Positions 1 to 7,864 of a DNA stretch of 51,322 bases are shown piece by piece. Positions within the stretch are counted from its first letter, which is position 1; every line of letters begins with the position of its first letter. Source of the DNA: Lachnoanaerobaculum saburreum DSM 3986 (lineage in GTDB: Bacteria > Bacillota > Clostridia > Lachnospirales > Lachnospiraceae); NCBI RefSeq assembly GCF_000185385.1, contig NZ_GL622296.1, positions 1,150,435 to 1,201,756 on the forward strand, written 5' to 3'. Below the pieces are notes generated by a model, which was given only the letters and a program-made list of their open reading frames with translations, ran no database searches and was not told where the DNA came from. Both the position numbers and the translations under genes were made by a program.

Positions 1-704
1 GGTAGTTCACAAGGCAATGATTATTTATGCGAAAAGTGATGAAGGTGTGGAGTGGGAAAGCTTTGACTCTCAGCCTGCAAAACATATATTTATGATTTGT
101 GCACCTGCAAACGGAGCTGATGAGCATCTGAAGGCATTAGCCACATTGTCTACCGCACTTATGAATCCTGATGTAAAGGGCAGACTTGATAATGCCTCTA
201 CCAAGGAAGAAGTACAGGGTATATTTGAGGATTTTGTAAAGTCAAGTGAGGAGCAAAAAAAAGAGCCTGATAAAGAAAGCGGCGGTGCAGGAGAGAACAG
301 AAAATATATTGTAGCGGTTACAGCCTGCCCTACAGGTATTGCACATACATTTATGGCGGCAGAGAAGATAAAGGAAGCCGCTAAAGAAATGGGACTGGAT
401 GTAAAAGTTGAAACCAACGGTCAGATTGGTGTTGAAAACAAGCATAACTGAAGGGGCAATACCGTTTGCAGCAAGTAATCCGCTGAGAGTAATACCTCCA
501 TTGTTTATTTCAAGCGGTGTGGCAGGTGCTTTGAGTATGGTATTTGATTGTAAATCAAAGGCACCACATGGTGGAATATTTGCATTATTGGTAGGAGCAG
601 TTTCAAATCCGTTGATGTATATAATTGCACTGATTGCAGGTACTTTTATAGGAGCATTTCTTTTGATGATATCTTTAAATCTTGGTAAGAAGAAAGAAAA
701 CTAA
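1..704 (+). pseudogene. Fructose-type PTS enzyme IIABC, 5'-truncated by window and internally deleted
   Basis: The first open stretch (frame through position 2 to stop 449-451) encodes the end of an EIIA domain followed by the start of an EIIB domain, recognisable by the phosphocysteine loop [12 protein letters not shown] and the following [12 protein letters not shown]. It then runs straight into a stop. In a different frame, from about 441 to 704, the sequence encodes only the C-terminal end of an EIIC membrane domain ([19 protein letters not shown] and two hydrophobic helices). A complete gene would have the rest of EIIB and most of EIIC between them, about 1 kb. The join lies near 438-445 and changes frame, so the deletion is not a multiple of three. 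The product would lack most of the membrane channel, so I treat the gene as broken. A misassembly at the join is the alternative. The true start lies left of the window. Confidence 0.85.
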
Positions 705-708
705 GATA

Positions 709-748
709 TAAAGGCTTATGGGTTTTACCATAGGCCTTTATTGTTGTT
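709..748 (+). terminator. Intrinsic terminator after the PTS remnant
   Basis: A 12-bp stem (709-720 with 729-740, one G.U pair) closes an 8-base loop and is followed by TTGTTGTT. It starts four bases after the EIIC stop codon, so the broken PTS gene still has its original 3' end. Confidence 0.8.
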
Positions 749-779
749 AAGAAAAACTTATTCAGTAAAAATGATTCTA

Positions 780-788
780 TGATATAAT
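780..788 (+). promoter_or_regulatory. Extended -10 promoter for the NimA-like gene
   Basis: TGATATAAT fits the extended -10 form TGnTATAAT. No good -35 hexamer is visible (TTCAGT at 761 is weak). The predicted start is about 45 bases before the gene at 841 and lies just after the preceding terminator. Confidence 0.55.
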
Positions 789-840
789 TATGTGAAAAAC
801 TAATATGATTTGCAGTATATTGCAATAGAATGGAGATAAG

Positions 841-1320
841 ATGGAATTTAGAGCAATGAGAAGATTTAAACAGCAGTTGTCACATAAGGAGTGTATTGAA
901 ATCCTAAAGAATGCACCAAGAGGAGTTATAGCTATGAATGATGAAAACGGATATCCGTATGCTGTTACAATAAATCAATACTATGATGAGGCTGACGGCA
1001 AAATATATTTTCATGGCGCAATGCAGGGGAAAAAGGTGGAACTTTTGGCTAAGAACAATAAGATATGCTTTACAACCACTGATGAAGGTCATATAGAAGA
1101 GGGCGACTGGGCAAATACATTTAAAAGTGTGGTATGTTTCGGACATGTAGATGAAGTGACCGATAAAGAAAAGATATATATTAAACTGCGCAGATTGGCA
1201 AAGAGATTTTATCCGAGTGCGGAATCCATTGAGAAGGAAATGGAAGAAGCAGGCAGCAGAGTAAAAATGTTTATGATAAGTATTGACCATATGACAGGAA
1301 AGTCGGTAAATGAGAAGTAA
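841..1320 (+). CDS. NimA-like pyridoxamine 5'-phosphate oxidase family flavoprotein
   Basis: The 159-residue protein has the split-barrel FMN-binding pattern of the NimA/Pyridox_ox_2 group: an N-terminal MRR segment, then PRGVIAMNDENGYPYAV and KIYFHGAMQGKKVELL, which in this family contact the flavin and its phosphate. Length is normal for the family. Members include nitroimidazole reductases and many uncharacterised flavin reductases, so substrate and any resistance role cannot be read from the sequence. The start is supported by GGAG at 832-835, five bases before ATG. The EamA transporter gene follows nine bases after the stop and probably shares the transcript. Confidence 0.8.
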   Translation: MEFRAMRRFKQQLSHKECIEILKNAPRGVIAMNDENGYPYAVTINQYYDEADGKIYFHGAMQGKKVELLAKNNKICFTTTDEGHIEEGDWANTFKSVVCFGHVDEVTDKEKIYIKLRRLAKRFYPSAESIEKEMEEAGSRVKMFMISIDHMTGKSVNEK

Positions 1321-1329
1321 GGGGTGAAT

Positions 1330-1743
1330 ATGTGGTTTATATTTGCTTTATTTTCGGCAATATTTGCAGCACTTTCATCAATACTTGCAAAGGTAGGTAT
1401 TGATGGAGTTAATTCAAATCTGGCAACAGCAATCAGAACGGCTGTAGTGGTTTTGATGGCGTGGGTATTGGTTTTTATAACAAAAACAGAAAATAGTATA
1501 CTTTATATAGGAAGAAAAAGTTGGATATTTCTCATTTTATCAGGGCTTTCTACAGGTGTATCATGGCTTTGCTATTATAGGGCATTACAGATAGGAGATG
1601 CATCAAAGGTAGTGCCGATTGATAAATTGAGTGTAGTTATCACACTTGTACTTGCTTTTATATTTCTACATGAAAATTTTACTGTAAAATCACTGATAGG
1701 CTGTATACTGATAGGTATCGGAACATTGATAATGGTGCTTTGA
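1330..1743 (+). CDS. EamA-family (DMT superfamily) half-size transporter
   Basis: The protein of about 137 residues has four or five hydrophobic helices and one EamA repeat, with the typical end YRALQIGDASKVVPIDKLSVV, a following helix and FLHENFTVKSLIGCILIGIG. Classical EamA permeases carry two such repeats (about 300 residues), so this is a half-size version that would have to dimerise, as small multidrug-resistance proteins do. ATG at 1330 is preferred over the in-frame GTG at 1324 because AAGGGG (1319-1324) sits at normal spacing before it. Substrate unknown. Confidence 0.8.
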   Translation: MWFIFALFSAIFAALSSILAKVGIDGVNSNLATAIRTAVVVLMAWVLVFITKTENSILYIGRKSWIFLILSGLSTGVSWLCYYRALQIGDASKVVPIDKLSVVITLVLAFIFLHENFTVKSLIGCILIGIGTLIMVL

Positions 1744-1797
1744 TATTTTGAAACATGAGTATAAAGATTAAAATTTTGGAAACACCGGAGAATACCA

Positions 1798-4023
1798 ATG
1801 ATAAAAAAAAGACTGATATATATATTACTTTTTATAATCTCATTTGCAATGAGTATATATAGCGGTTCACTGTTAGCCGGACAAACATTTATATTAAAGT
1901 ACATAGAAGATTCAGCTACAAAAGAGCTGTTTATTGAGCATCTGATACTCTTTATAGGCTTTTACCTGATCTTAAGAATAGTAAAAAGAAAAAGTATCAT
2001 TGTTTTTGCCGTAAGTTTTATCTCAGGGGCATATTTATATCTGCATCAGTCAGCTACAGCACTTATTTTAGATCTTTTATATATTAGAGTATTGATATGT
2101 CTTGGGGACATATTATTGCTTTTCATAAGAAAAAAATATACTGAGGAGAGTAGAATTGCAGGTGTTTTAAACAGCTTTGTTATAGGCAGTCTTTTTTATA
2201 TTATTTCTATATGCATACTGTCAAGTCTGCATATAGCTTCAATAAAAGCGGTTAGAGTTTATACTTTCGGGCTTGTTGTATTTACTATAGCGATATATCT
2301 GTGGTTAAGAATTTTTAAATTAATAGAAATAAAGCCATATGCGATATCTGAATATGAAAATATTTTAGAATTAAAGAAGAAAAATTATTTCTGTGTAGGT
2401 ATGGCGATAATGCTGTCGGCTTTGCTTTTGCAACTTGGCAGAATAAATATTGCGCTTGACTATGACTCACTTAGGTATGGACTTAGAAGCTTGTCCGTGT
2501 TGATAGGCAATACGGGAATATATGACAGACTTGGCACTGTAAATGATGTATATGTGTATCCTAAGGGTTTGGAGATACTTACATTGGCTTTAAATAATAA
2601 AATATCTTTCGGATTTGTACTTAGCTTCAATTATATGTGTGCCATACTGGTACTGATTTGTGTATATGAGATAATAGCGGTATGCAGTGATAATATAAAT
2701 AAGGCATGGCTTGGAATAATACTGGTTTCAGTAACACCTGCCGTTATGAATATGAGTATATCAGCAAAGACTGATATGATAACTTTGCTGATGCAACTGA
2801 TCACGGTGTTAAATATGTGCTTATATGTAAAAAAGAAGCAAGGTTACTATATTATATTTGCATTGGTGTCATTGCTTGCAAGTCTTATCTATAAGCCTAC
2901 AAGTCTCTTATTCAGTTTCGGAATAGGCTTGTCAAATCTTATTTATCTGTTTTCTCTATATATTTTTAATGAGAATAAGTCGGAGAATGTATTAAGGGAT
3001 AAGAATAATTATTTTGTAAGTGTCATATATCTGCTTACCTTTCCGGTACTTGCAATAGTACTTGTATATGCAAGGACATATATGCTGACAGGGCATATCA
3101 TTACCTCGGTGTACTCATCTGTCTGGTACAAGCTTGGAATAGAGACAAAGTATCCGTATACTATCGGGATATATAAAAGCGGCGGCATGAATATGTCATC
3201 AGGGGAGAAGGTAGATATGCTTTATCGGTTGTTTCAGTTATTTATAGCTCCAACCGGGGAAATGCATATATATATTGCTTCTCCAACTGTAATTATAACA
3301 GTATTACTTGGGTTATCGGTTATATTTACTGTCAGATTTTTATTTAAGAACAGAGAAAACAGGGGTATATTTGCCTATATCGGTATATTACTGTCGGTAG
3401 ATGCTGCGGTAAGCCTGATTAGCTTATTTATATTAAATCAGATAGACGGCAATTATTTTATACTGTTTTTTACACTGGTAATAATAACGGTATGCTTTTT
3501 GACTGAGACCGATTCTGTAAAATATTTATTCAGAGGTCTGTTGCCCTGTATAGTATTTGCATTTTTTATAACGGGTGTAACAAACTGGGCAGGAGTAAGC
3601 GGACTTAGTGAAATTGTAAAGAGTGGAAGCAGGTTCGGTATCTACAATCATCATGCCAAGTTTTTAGACAGGGACTTAAAAGAGAGAAAAGAGTTTGCAG
3701 ATGTGTATGAAGATTTGACGGCACTGGGCAATCCGAGAACGCTTTTATTGTCAGATGATAATTCATTATCAGTTTTGGGTCTTGATATCAGAACTTATAC
3801 GGACATTACAGGAAGCGGCGGAAATCCGGCAGTGGTAAAGACACTTGATCACTTCAAAAAGTATCTTGACTACGCACAGATTAAGTATATATGTGTAGAT
3901 GAGGAGTATTTAAAGGACAGGCAGAGAGCATCGGATGTTGTGAAATATATGTACGAAGAAGGCAGTACCGAGGTTTATAAAAAGTATGGTGACGTGGTGA
4001 TATATAAGGTGACTGTAAAATAA
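1798..4023 (+). CDS. Large polytopic membrane protein, possible GT-C-type glycosyltransferase
   Basis: The 741-residue protein has a dozen or more hydrophobic helices over residues 1-590 and a soluble C-terminal part of about 130 residues. I do not recognise a named family. An acidic motif LDYDSLRYG near residues 220-227, on a loop after a transmembrane helix, and a YKPT segment near 365 recall GT-C glycosyltransferases, which use lipid-linked sugars and an acidic residue in an outer loop. The C-terminal part contains LLLSDDNSLSVLGLDIRTY and IKYICVDEEYL and could be an extracytoplasmic domain like those after GT-C cores. The glycosyltransferase role is inference. The start has CCGGAG nearby (1784-1789). 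No partner glycan genes lie alongside. Confidence 0.6.
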   Translation: MIKKRLIYILLFIISFAMSIYSGSLLAGQTFILKYIEDSATKELFIEHLILFIGFYLILRIVKRKSIIVFAVSFISGAYLYLHQSATALILDLLYIRVLICLGDILLLFIRKKYTEESRIAGVLNSFVIGSLFYIISICILSSLHIASIKAVRVYTFGLVVFTIAIYLWLRIFKLIEIKPYAISEYENILELKKKNYFCVGMAIMLSALLLQLGRINIALDYDSLRYGLRSLSVLIGNTGIYDRLGTVNDVYVYPKGLEILTLALNNKISFGFVLSFNYMCAILVLICVYEIIAVCSDNINKAWLGIILVSVTPAVMNMSISAKTDMITLLMQLITVLNMCLYVKKKQGYYIIFALVSLLASLIYKPTSLLFSFGIGLSNLIYLFSLYIFNENKSENVLRDKNNYFVSVIYLLTFPVLAIVLVYARTYMLTGHIITSVYSSVWYKLGIETKYPYTIGIYKSGGMNMSSGEKVDMLYRLFQLFIAPTGEMHIYIASPTVIITVLLGLSVIFTVRFLFKNRENRGIFAYIGILLSVDAAVSLISLFILNQIDGNYFILFFTLVIITVCFLTETDSVKYLFRGLLPCIVFAFFITGVTNWAGVSGLSEIVKSGSRFGIYNHHAKFLDRDLKERKEFADVYEDLTALGNPRTLLLSDDNSLSVLGLDIRTYTDITGSGGNPAVVKTLDHFKKYLDYAQIKYICVDEEYLKDRQRASDVVKYMYEEGSTEVYKKYGDVVIYKVTVK

Positions 4024-4040
4024 TATTTATCAAGTGATAA

Positions 4041-4214
4041 TCAGATATAAAGGCAATTTTAGAAAGAAGAGATATTTATGAGGTCAAAAAGATAAGCGGA
4101 ATTTCCAAGGCGACTTGAGTATATACAAAAAAATATTTAGATATAGAGAATATACATGATGCTATATTCAGTAATATTAATTACATAAAAAATATTTTGG
4201 TGTCATCTAAGTAA
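4041..4214 (+). pseudogene. Possible remnant of a short coding sequence
   Basis: Frame 3 stays open from 4041 to a stop at 4212 except for one TGA at 4116. It reads as protein-like sequence (ILERRDIYEVKKISGISKAT before the stop, YLDIENIHDAIFSNINYIKN after). It has no start codon and no ribosome site. I cannot name a family, and the IYEVKKISGISKAT segment only loosely recalls a helix-turn-helix. The rest of the gap from 4024 to 4305 is AT-rich with no further gene seen. Confidence 0.3.
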
Positions 4215-4305
4215 ATTATGGCATAAATAAAGGACAGACAGGTTTTATAAAAGATTAAATTATTGAGAACCTAAATAAAAATGAGTTTATTTATTGAAAT
4301 AATTA

Positions 4306-4314
4306 TGTTATAAT
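4306..4314 (+). promoter_or_regulatory. Extended -10 promoter for the molybdenum hydroxylase gene
   Basis: TGTTATAAT matches TGnTATAAT exactly. The -35 region (4286-4291, TTTATT) is poor. Use of this promoter would give a leader of about 215 bases before the start at 4540. Confidence 0.5.
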
Positions 4315-4377
4315 ATTATTATTACATTGTTTGAAAATGTGAATGAATTTATGAAATTTACTTTTGAAATGATATAT

Positions 4378-4411
4378 AAATACCAAGGGTAAGTTGTCGT
4401 TACCGGTATTT
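4378..4411 (+). promoter_or_regulatory. Structured element in the leader of the molybdenum hydroxylase gene
   Basis: An outer stem AAATACC/GGTATTT (4378-4384 with 4405-4411) stacks on an inner stem GGTAA/TTACC (4388-4392 with 4400-4404). A 3-base bulge lies on the 5' side and a 7-base loop GTTGTCG closes it. There is no T-run after it, so it is not a terminator. It does not match a riboswitch consensus I can recall for purines or molybdenum cofactor. Confidence 0.45.
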
Positions 4412-4539
4412 ATGCATAATTTCGATAAATAAATTTCACGATGGTAAATATTGTTTATGCAATAAGTTTTACTAATTATTATATATGTCTTATCTAAAAA
4501 AGTTTTAGGCATATAAATGCATCATGGAGGGGAATTTTG

Positions 4540-7119
4540 ATGTACAGTTTTACAGTAAATGGGAAATCGGTTGAAACTGAAAAAGAAGTGTCACTGTTAA
4601 GATTTTTACGTGATGACTTAAAGCTCAAATCTATAAAGGACGGTTGCAGTCAGGGCGCATGTGGTACCTGTACCATCATTATTGACGGTAAGGCTACCAG
4701 AGCCTGTGTTATGACTACCAAGAGAGCTCAAGGGATGAACATAGTTTCAGTAGAAGGGTTGAGTGAGGAAGAAAAAGAGATTTTTGTATATGCTTTCGGC
4801 TCTAAGGGAGCAGTACAATGCGGATTTTGTATTCCGGGTATGGTAATGTCAGGTAAGGCTCTTATAGACAAGAACCCAAATCCGACAGAGGCTGATATCA
4901 AAGAGGCTATAAAGGGTAATATTTGCAGATGTACAGGCTATAAGAAAATCATTGAAGCTATTGATCTGGCAGCACAGATAAAAAGAGGTGACAGGCAGAT
5001 TGATAAGGAACTTGAAAAAGGTGATAAGTTCGGTGTAGGTTCAAATGCTTTCAGAATTGACGTAAGAGAGAAGGTGCTTGGCTACGGTGAGTATGTTGAT
5101 GATGTTGAGATGGAAGATATGTTGCATGTATCGGCGGTAAGAACAAAATATCCAAGAGCAAGAATACTTGATATTGATTTTTCTGAGGCATTGAAGCTTG
5201 AGGGTGTTGTTGCGGTATATACAGCTGAGGATGTACCGAATAATAAGGTTGGACATATTCAACAGGACTGGGATGTAATGATTGCAAAGGGCGAGGTTAC
5301 CAGATTTGTAGGTGATGCACTATGTCTTGTTGTAGCAAAGAGTGAAGAAATATTAAAGAAGGCCAAGACTTTGGTAAAGGTGGAGTATGAGGTGCTTGAG
5401 CCTGTAAGAAATATTACTGAGGCTATGGCGGAGGATGCACCGAAGATTCATCCAAGCGGTAATCTTTGTCAGTCTCGTCATGTGCGAAGAGGTGATGCCA
5501 AGACGGCACTTGAAAAATCAAAGTATACTGTTACCGAGACCTTTGATACACCTTTTACAGAGCATGCGTTTCTTGAGCCGGAGTGTGCCATAGCATTTCC
5601 TTATAAGGACGGTGTGAAGATATACAGTACTGACCAAAGTGTATTTGATACAAGAAAAGAGGTGTCACTTATGTTTGGCTGGGATCCTGAAAAGGTTGTT
5701 GTAGAGAATAAACTTGTAGGCGGCGGTTTCGGAGGTAAGGAAGATGTTACCACACAGCATATAGCGGCACTTTGTGCATATAAGCTGAAAAGAGCTGTAA
5801 AAGCAAAGTTTAGCAGAGATGAATCACTTGCTTTCCATCCGAAGCGTCATGCAATGCATGGTACATTTACTTTGGGTTGTGATGAAAACGGTATATTTAC
5901 AGGACTTGACTGTGATATATATTTTGATACAGGTGCCTATGCATCACTTTGCGGTCCTGTACTTGAACGTGCCTGCACTCATGCGGTCGGACCGTATTGC
6001 TATCAAAACCATGATATAAGAGGATATGGATATTATACAAATAATCCGCCGGCAGGCGCATTTAGAGGATTCGGTGTTTGTCAGAGTGAGTTTGCACTTG
6101 AGTCTATGATAGACTTACTTGCTGAGAAGGTAGGTATTTCGCCTTGGGAAATCAGATATAGAAATGCTATTGAGCCTGAGAAAGTACTTCCAAACGGTCA
6201 GATAGCGGACTGTTCTACAGCACTTAAGGAGACTTTGGAAGCTGTAAAACCATACTATGACAAGTATTATCCTAATGTAGGAATTGCCTGTGCTATGAAG
6301 AATGCGGGTGTAGGTGTAGGACTTCCTGATACAGGTCGTGCAAGGTTGAAGATAAATGACGGAAAAGTGGAGATATACTGTGGCGCTTCAGATATCGGTC
6401 AGGGATGCTCGACAGTATTTATACAGATGGTTGCAGAGACTCTGGGCTTGTCAAGGTCTAAGATTAAGAACATGGGCAGCAACTCTGAACTTGATCCTGA
6501 TTCAGGTACCACATCAGGCTCAAGACAGACACTTATAAGCGGTGAGGCCGTAAGAAGAGTTTCACTTGAAGTTAAGGCGGCACTTGATGAAGTAGGCGGT
6601 GACCTTGATAAGCTTAACGGCAGAGAGTTCTATGCCGAGTACTTTGAACCTACAGATAAACTTGGTGCAGATGTGCCGTTCCCTAAGTCACATGTGGCAT
6701 ACGCATATGCTACACATCTTGTAGTACTTGATGAGGACGGTAAAGTTTCAAAGGTGGTTGCGGCACATGACTCAGGCAAGGTTGTAAACCCTATCTCTAT
6801 ACAAGGCCAGATAGAAGGCGGAGTACTTATGTCACTCGGATATGCGTTTACTGAGGACTTTAAGCTTCAAGACTGTATGGTTAAATCAAAATACGGAACT
6901 CTTGGACTTATGAGAGCTACAGATATACCTGATATTCAGGCTATTTATGTTGAGAAGAAGGAACTTCTCGGAGTGGCTTACGGTTCCAAGGGTATTGGAG
7001 AGATTGCAACTATCCCTACAGCTCCGGCTGCACAGAATGCCTACTATAAGAGAGACGGAAAGCTTAGACCGAAGTTACCTATGGATGATACATACTATAC
7101 TAATAAGAAGAAAAAATAA
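4540..7119 (+). CDS. Xanthine dehydrogenase-family molybdenum hydroxylase, fused Fe-S and Mo subunits
   Basis: This 859-residue enzyme joins two subunits that are often separate. Residues 1-80 form a plant-type [2Fe-2S] domain with C36, C41, C44 and C56. Residues 90-145 form the second [2Fe-2S] domain with C94, C97, C129 and C131. From about 165 onward is the molybdopterin-binding large subunit, with VGGGFGGKE, AFRGFGVCQSEFALE and the terminal GSKGIGE whose E821 aligns with the catalytic glutamate. No FAD domain is present. The layout and length resemble the clostridial and enterococcal selenium-dependent xanthine dehydrogenase-like enzymes (known family); oxidation of a purine or other N-heterocycle is therefore likely, but substrate and selenium use are inferred. 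ATG 4540 is chosen over TTG 4537 because GGAGGGG (4526-4532) lies seven bases before it. No cofactor maturation genes are adjacent. Confidence 0.85.
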   Translation: MYSFTVNGKSVETEKEVSLLRFLRDDLKLKSIKDGCSQGACGTCTIIIDGKATRACVMTTKRAQGMNIVSVEGLSEEEKEIFVYAFGSKGAVQCGFCIPGMVMSGKALIDKNPNPTEADIKEAIKGNICRCTGYKKIIEAIDLAAQIKRGDRQIDKELEKGDKFGVGSNAFRIDVREKVLGYGEYVDDVEMEDMLHVSAVRTKYPRARILDIDFSEALKLEGVVAVYTAEDVPNNKVGHIQQDWDVMIAKGEVTRFVGDALCLVVAKSEEILKKAKTLVKVEYEVLEPVRNITEAMAEDAPKIHPSGNLCQSRHVRRGDAKTALEKSKYTVTETFDTPFTEHAFLEPECAIAFPYKDGVKIYSTDQSVFDTRKEVSLMFGWDPEKVVVENKLVGGGFGGKEDVTTQHIAALCAYKLKRAVKAKFSRDESLAFHPKRHAMHGTFTLGCDENGIFTGLDCDIYFDTGAYASLCGPVLERACTHAVGPYCYQNHDIRGYGYYTNNPPAGAFRGFGVCQSEFALESMIDLLAEKVGISPWEIRYRNAIEPEKVLPNGQIADCSTALKETLEAVKPYYDKYYPNVGIACAMKNAGVGVGLPDTGRARLKINDGKVEIYCGASDIGQGCSTVFIQMVAETLGLSRSKIKNMGSNSELDPDSGTTSGSRQTLISGEAVRRVSLEVKAALDEVGGDLDKLNGREFYAEYFEPTDKLGADVPFPKSHVAYAYATHLVVLDEDGKVSKVVAAHDSGKVVNPISIQGQIEGGVLMSLGYAFTEDFKLQDCMVKSKYGTLGLMRATDIPDIQAIYVEKKELLGVAYGSKGIGEIATIPTAPAAQNAYYKRDGKLRPKLPMDDTYYTNKKKK

Positions 7120-7127
7120 TTTATATT

Positions 7128-7161
7128 TAAAAGGGGTTGGCATTTGCCAATCCCTTTATTT
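7128..7161 (+). terminator. Intrinsic terminator of the molybdenum hydroxylase gene
   Basis: A 13-bp stem (7130-7142 with 7145-7157, one G.U) with a very short loop is followed by ATTTGTTT. The right arm also carries the -35 box of the next promoter. Confidence 0.8.
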
Positions 7162-7172
7162 GTTTATATAAT
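7144..7172 (+). promoter_or_regulatory. Sigma-A type promoter for the SGNH hydrolase / LysR / proC genes
   Basis: TTGCCA (7144-7149), a 17-base spacer and TATAAT (7167-7172) match consensus at 11 of 12 positions. The -35 box lies in the right arm of the preceding terminator stem. The predicted start is about 35 bases before the gene at 7214. Confidence 0.75.
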
Positions 7173-7213
7173 AGATAGAAAAGAATATAAAGAAAAACCG
7201 GATAGGAAAATAT

Positions 7214-7864
7214 ATGAAAAAGAGAATTGTTATTTTTGGAGATTCGAATACTTGGGGCTATGATGCAAAGAGCGGAGGCAGATTTAATGAAGAGATCAGA
7301 TGGCCGATGGTAGCTGCAAAAATACTGGGAGACAGATATAGAGTCTGTGAAGAGGGACTTTGCGGCAGAACCACCTGTCTTGACGACCCTTTTAATGAAG
7401 GACTTTCAGGACTTAACTATCTTTTGCCATGTTTACAGAGCCATTCACCGCTTGATATGTTGGTGATAATGCTTGGAACTAATGACTGTAAGGAAAGGTT
7501 TTCACTTACAGGAGCAAATATTGCACTTGGTATGAGAAGACTTGTGATAAAGGCTCTGGGAGCCGATGTATGGAGAGACAAGCCGAATATACTTATAATT
7601 GCTCCGGGTCCTATATTAAAGGAGTGTGAAAACTCAGCTGTGGGCAGCAATATGGGCAAATGTTCAGATAAATCATATAAGCTTTCTATGGAGTATAAGT
7701 TTGTGGCGGATGAACTTAAGGTAGGATTTTTTGATGCCGCTCCTTATGTAGTGATGAATGATATTGATTTTATGCATCTGACAGCAGACTCACATATAGC
7801 ACTTGCAAAAAAGGTAAGTGAAATTATAAAAGAAACTTTGGAAAATAAAGAAGTGAAGATATGA
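7214..7864 (+). CDS. SGNH/GDSL-family hydrolase (esterase-like)
   Basis: The 216-residue protein has the SGNH blocks in order: block I FGDSNTWGYD (catalytic Ser), a glycine in GLCGRTT, block III MLGTNDCK (Asn), and block V near the C terminus, DFMHLTADSH (Asp/His dyad). There is no signal peptide, so it should be cytoplasmic. The block I form resembles arylesterase/acyltransferase members of the family; acyl-ester hydrolysis is likely but the substrate is not evident. The stop codon overlaps the start of the LysR gene (ATGA), so the two are translationally coupled and the regulator may control this unit. Confidence 0.85.
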   Translation: MKKRIVIFGDSNTWGYDAKSGGRFNEEIRWPMVAAKILGDRYRVCEEGLCGRTTCLDDPFNEGLSGLNYLLPCLQSHSPLDMLVIMLGTNDCKERFSLTGANIALGMRRLVIKALGADVWRDKPNILIIAPGPILKECENSAVGSNMGKCSDKSYKLSMEYKFVADELKVGFFDAAPYVVMNDIDFMHLTADSHIALAKKVSEIIKETLENKEVKI

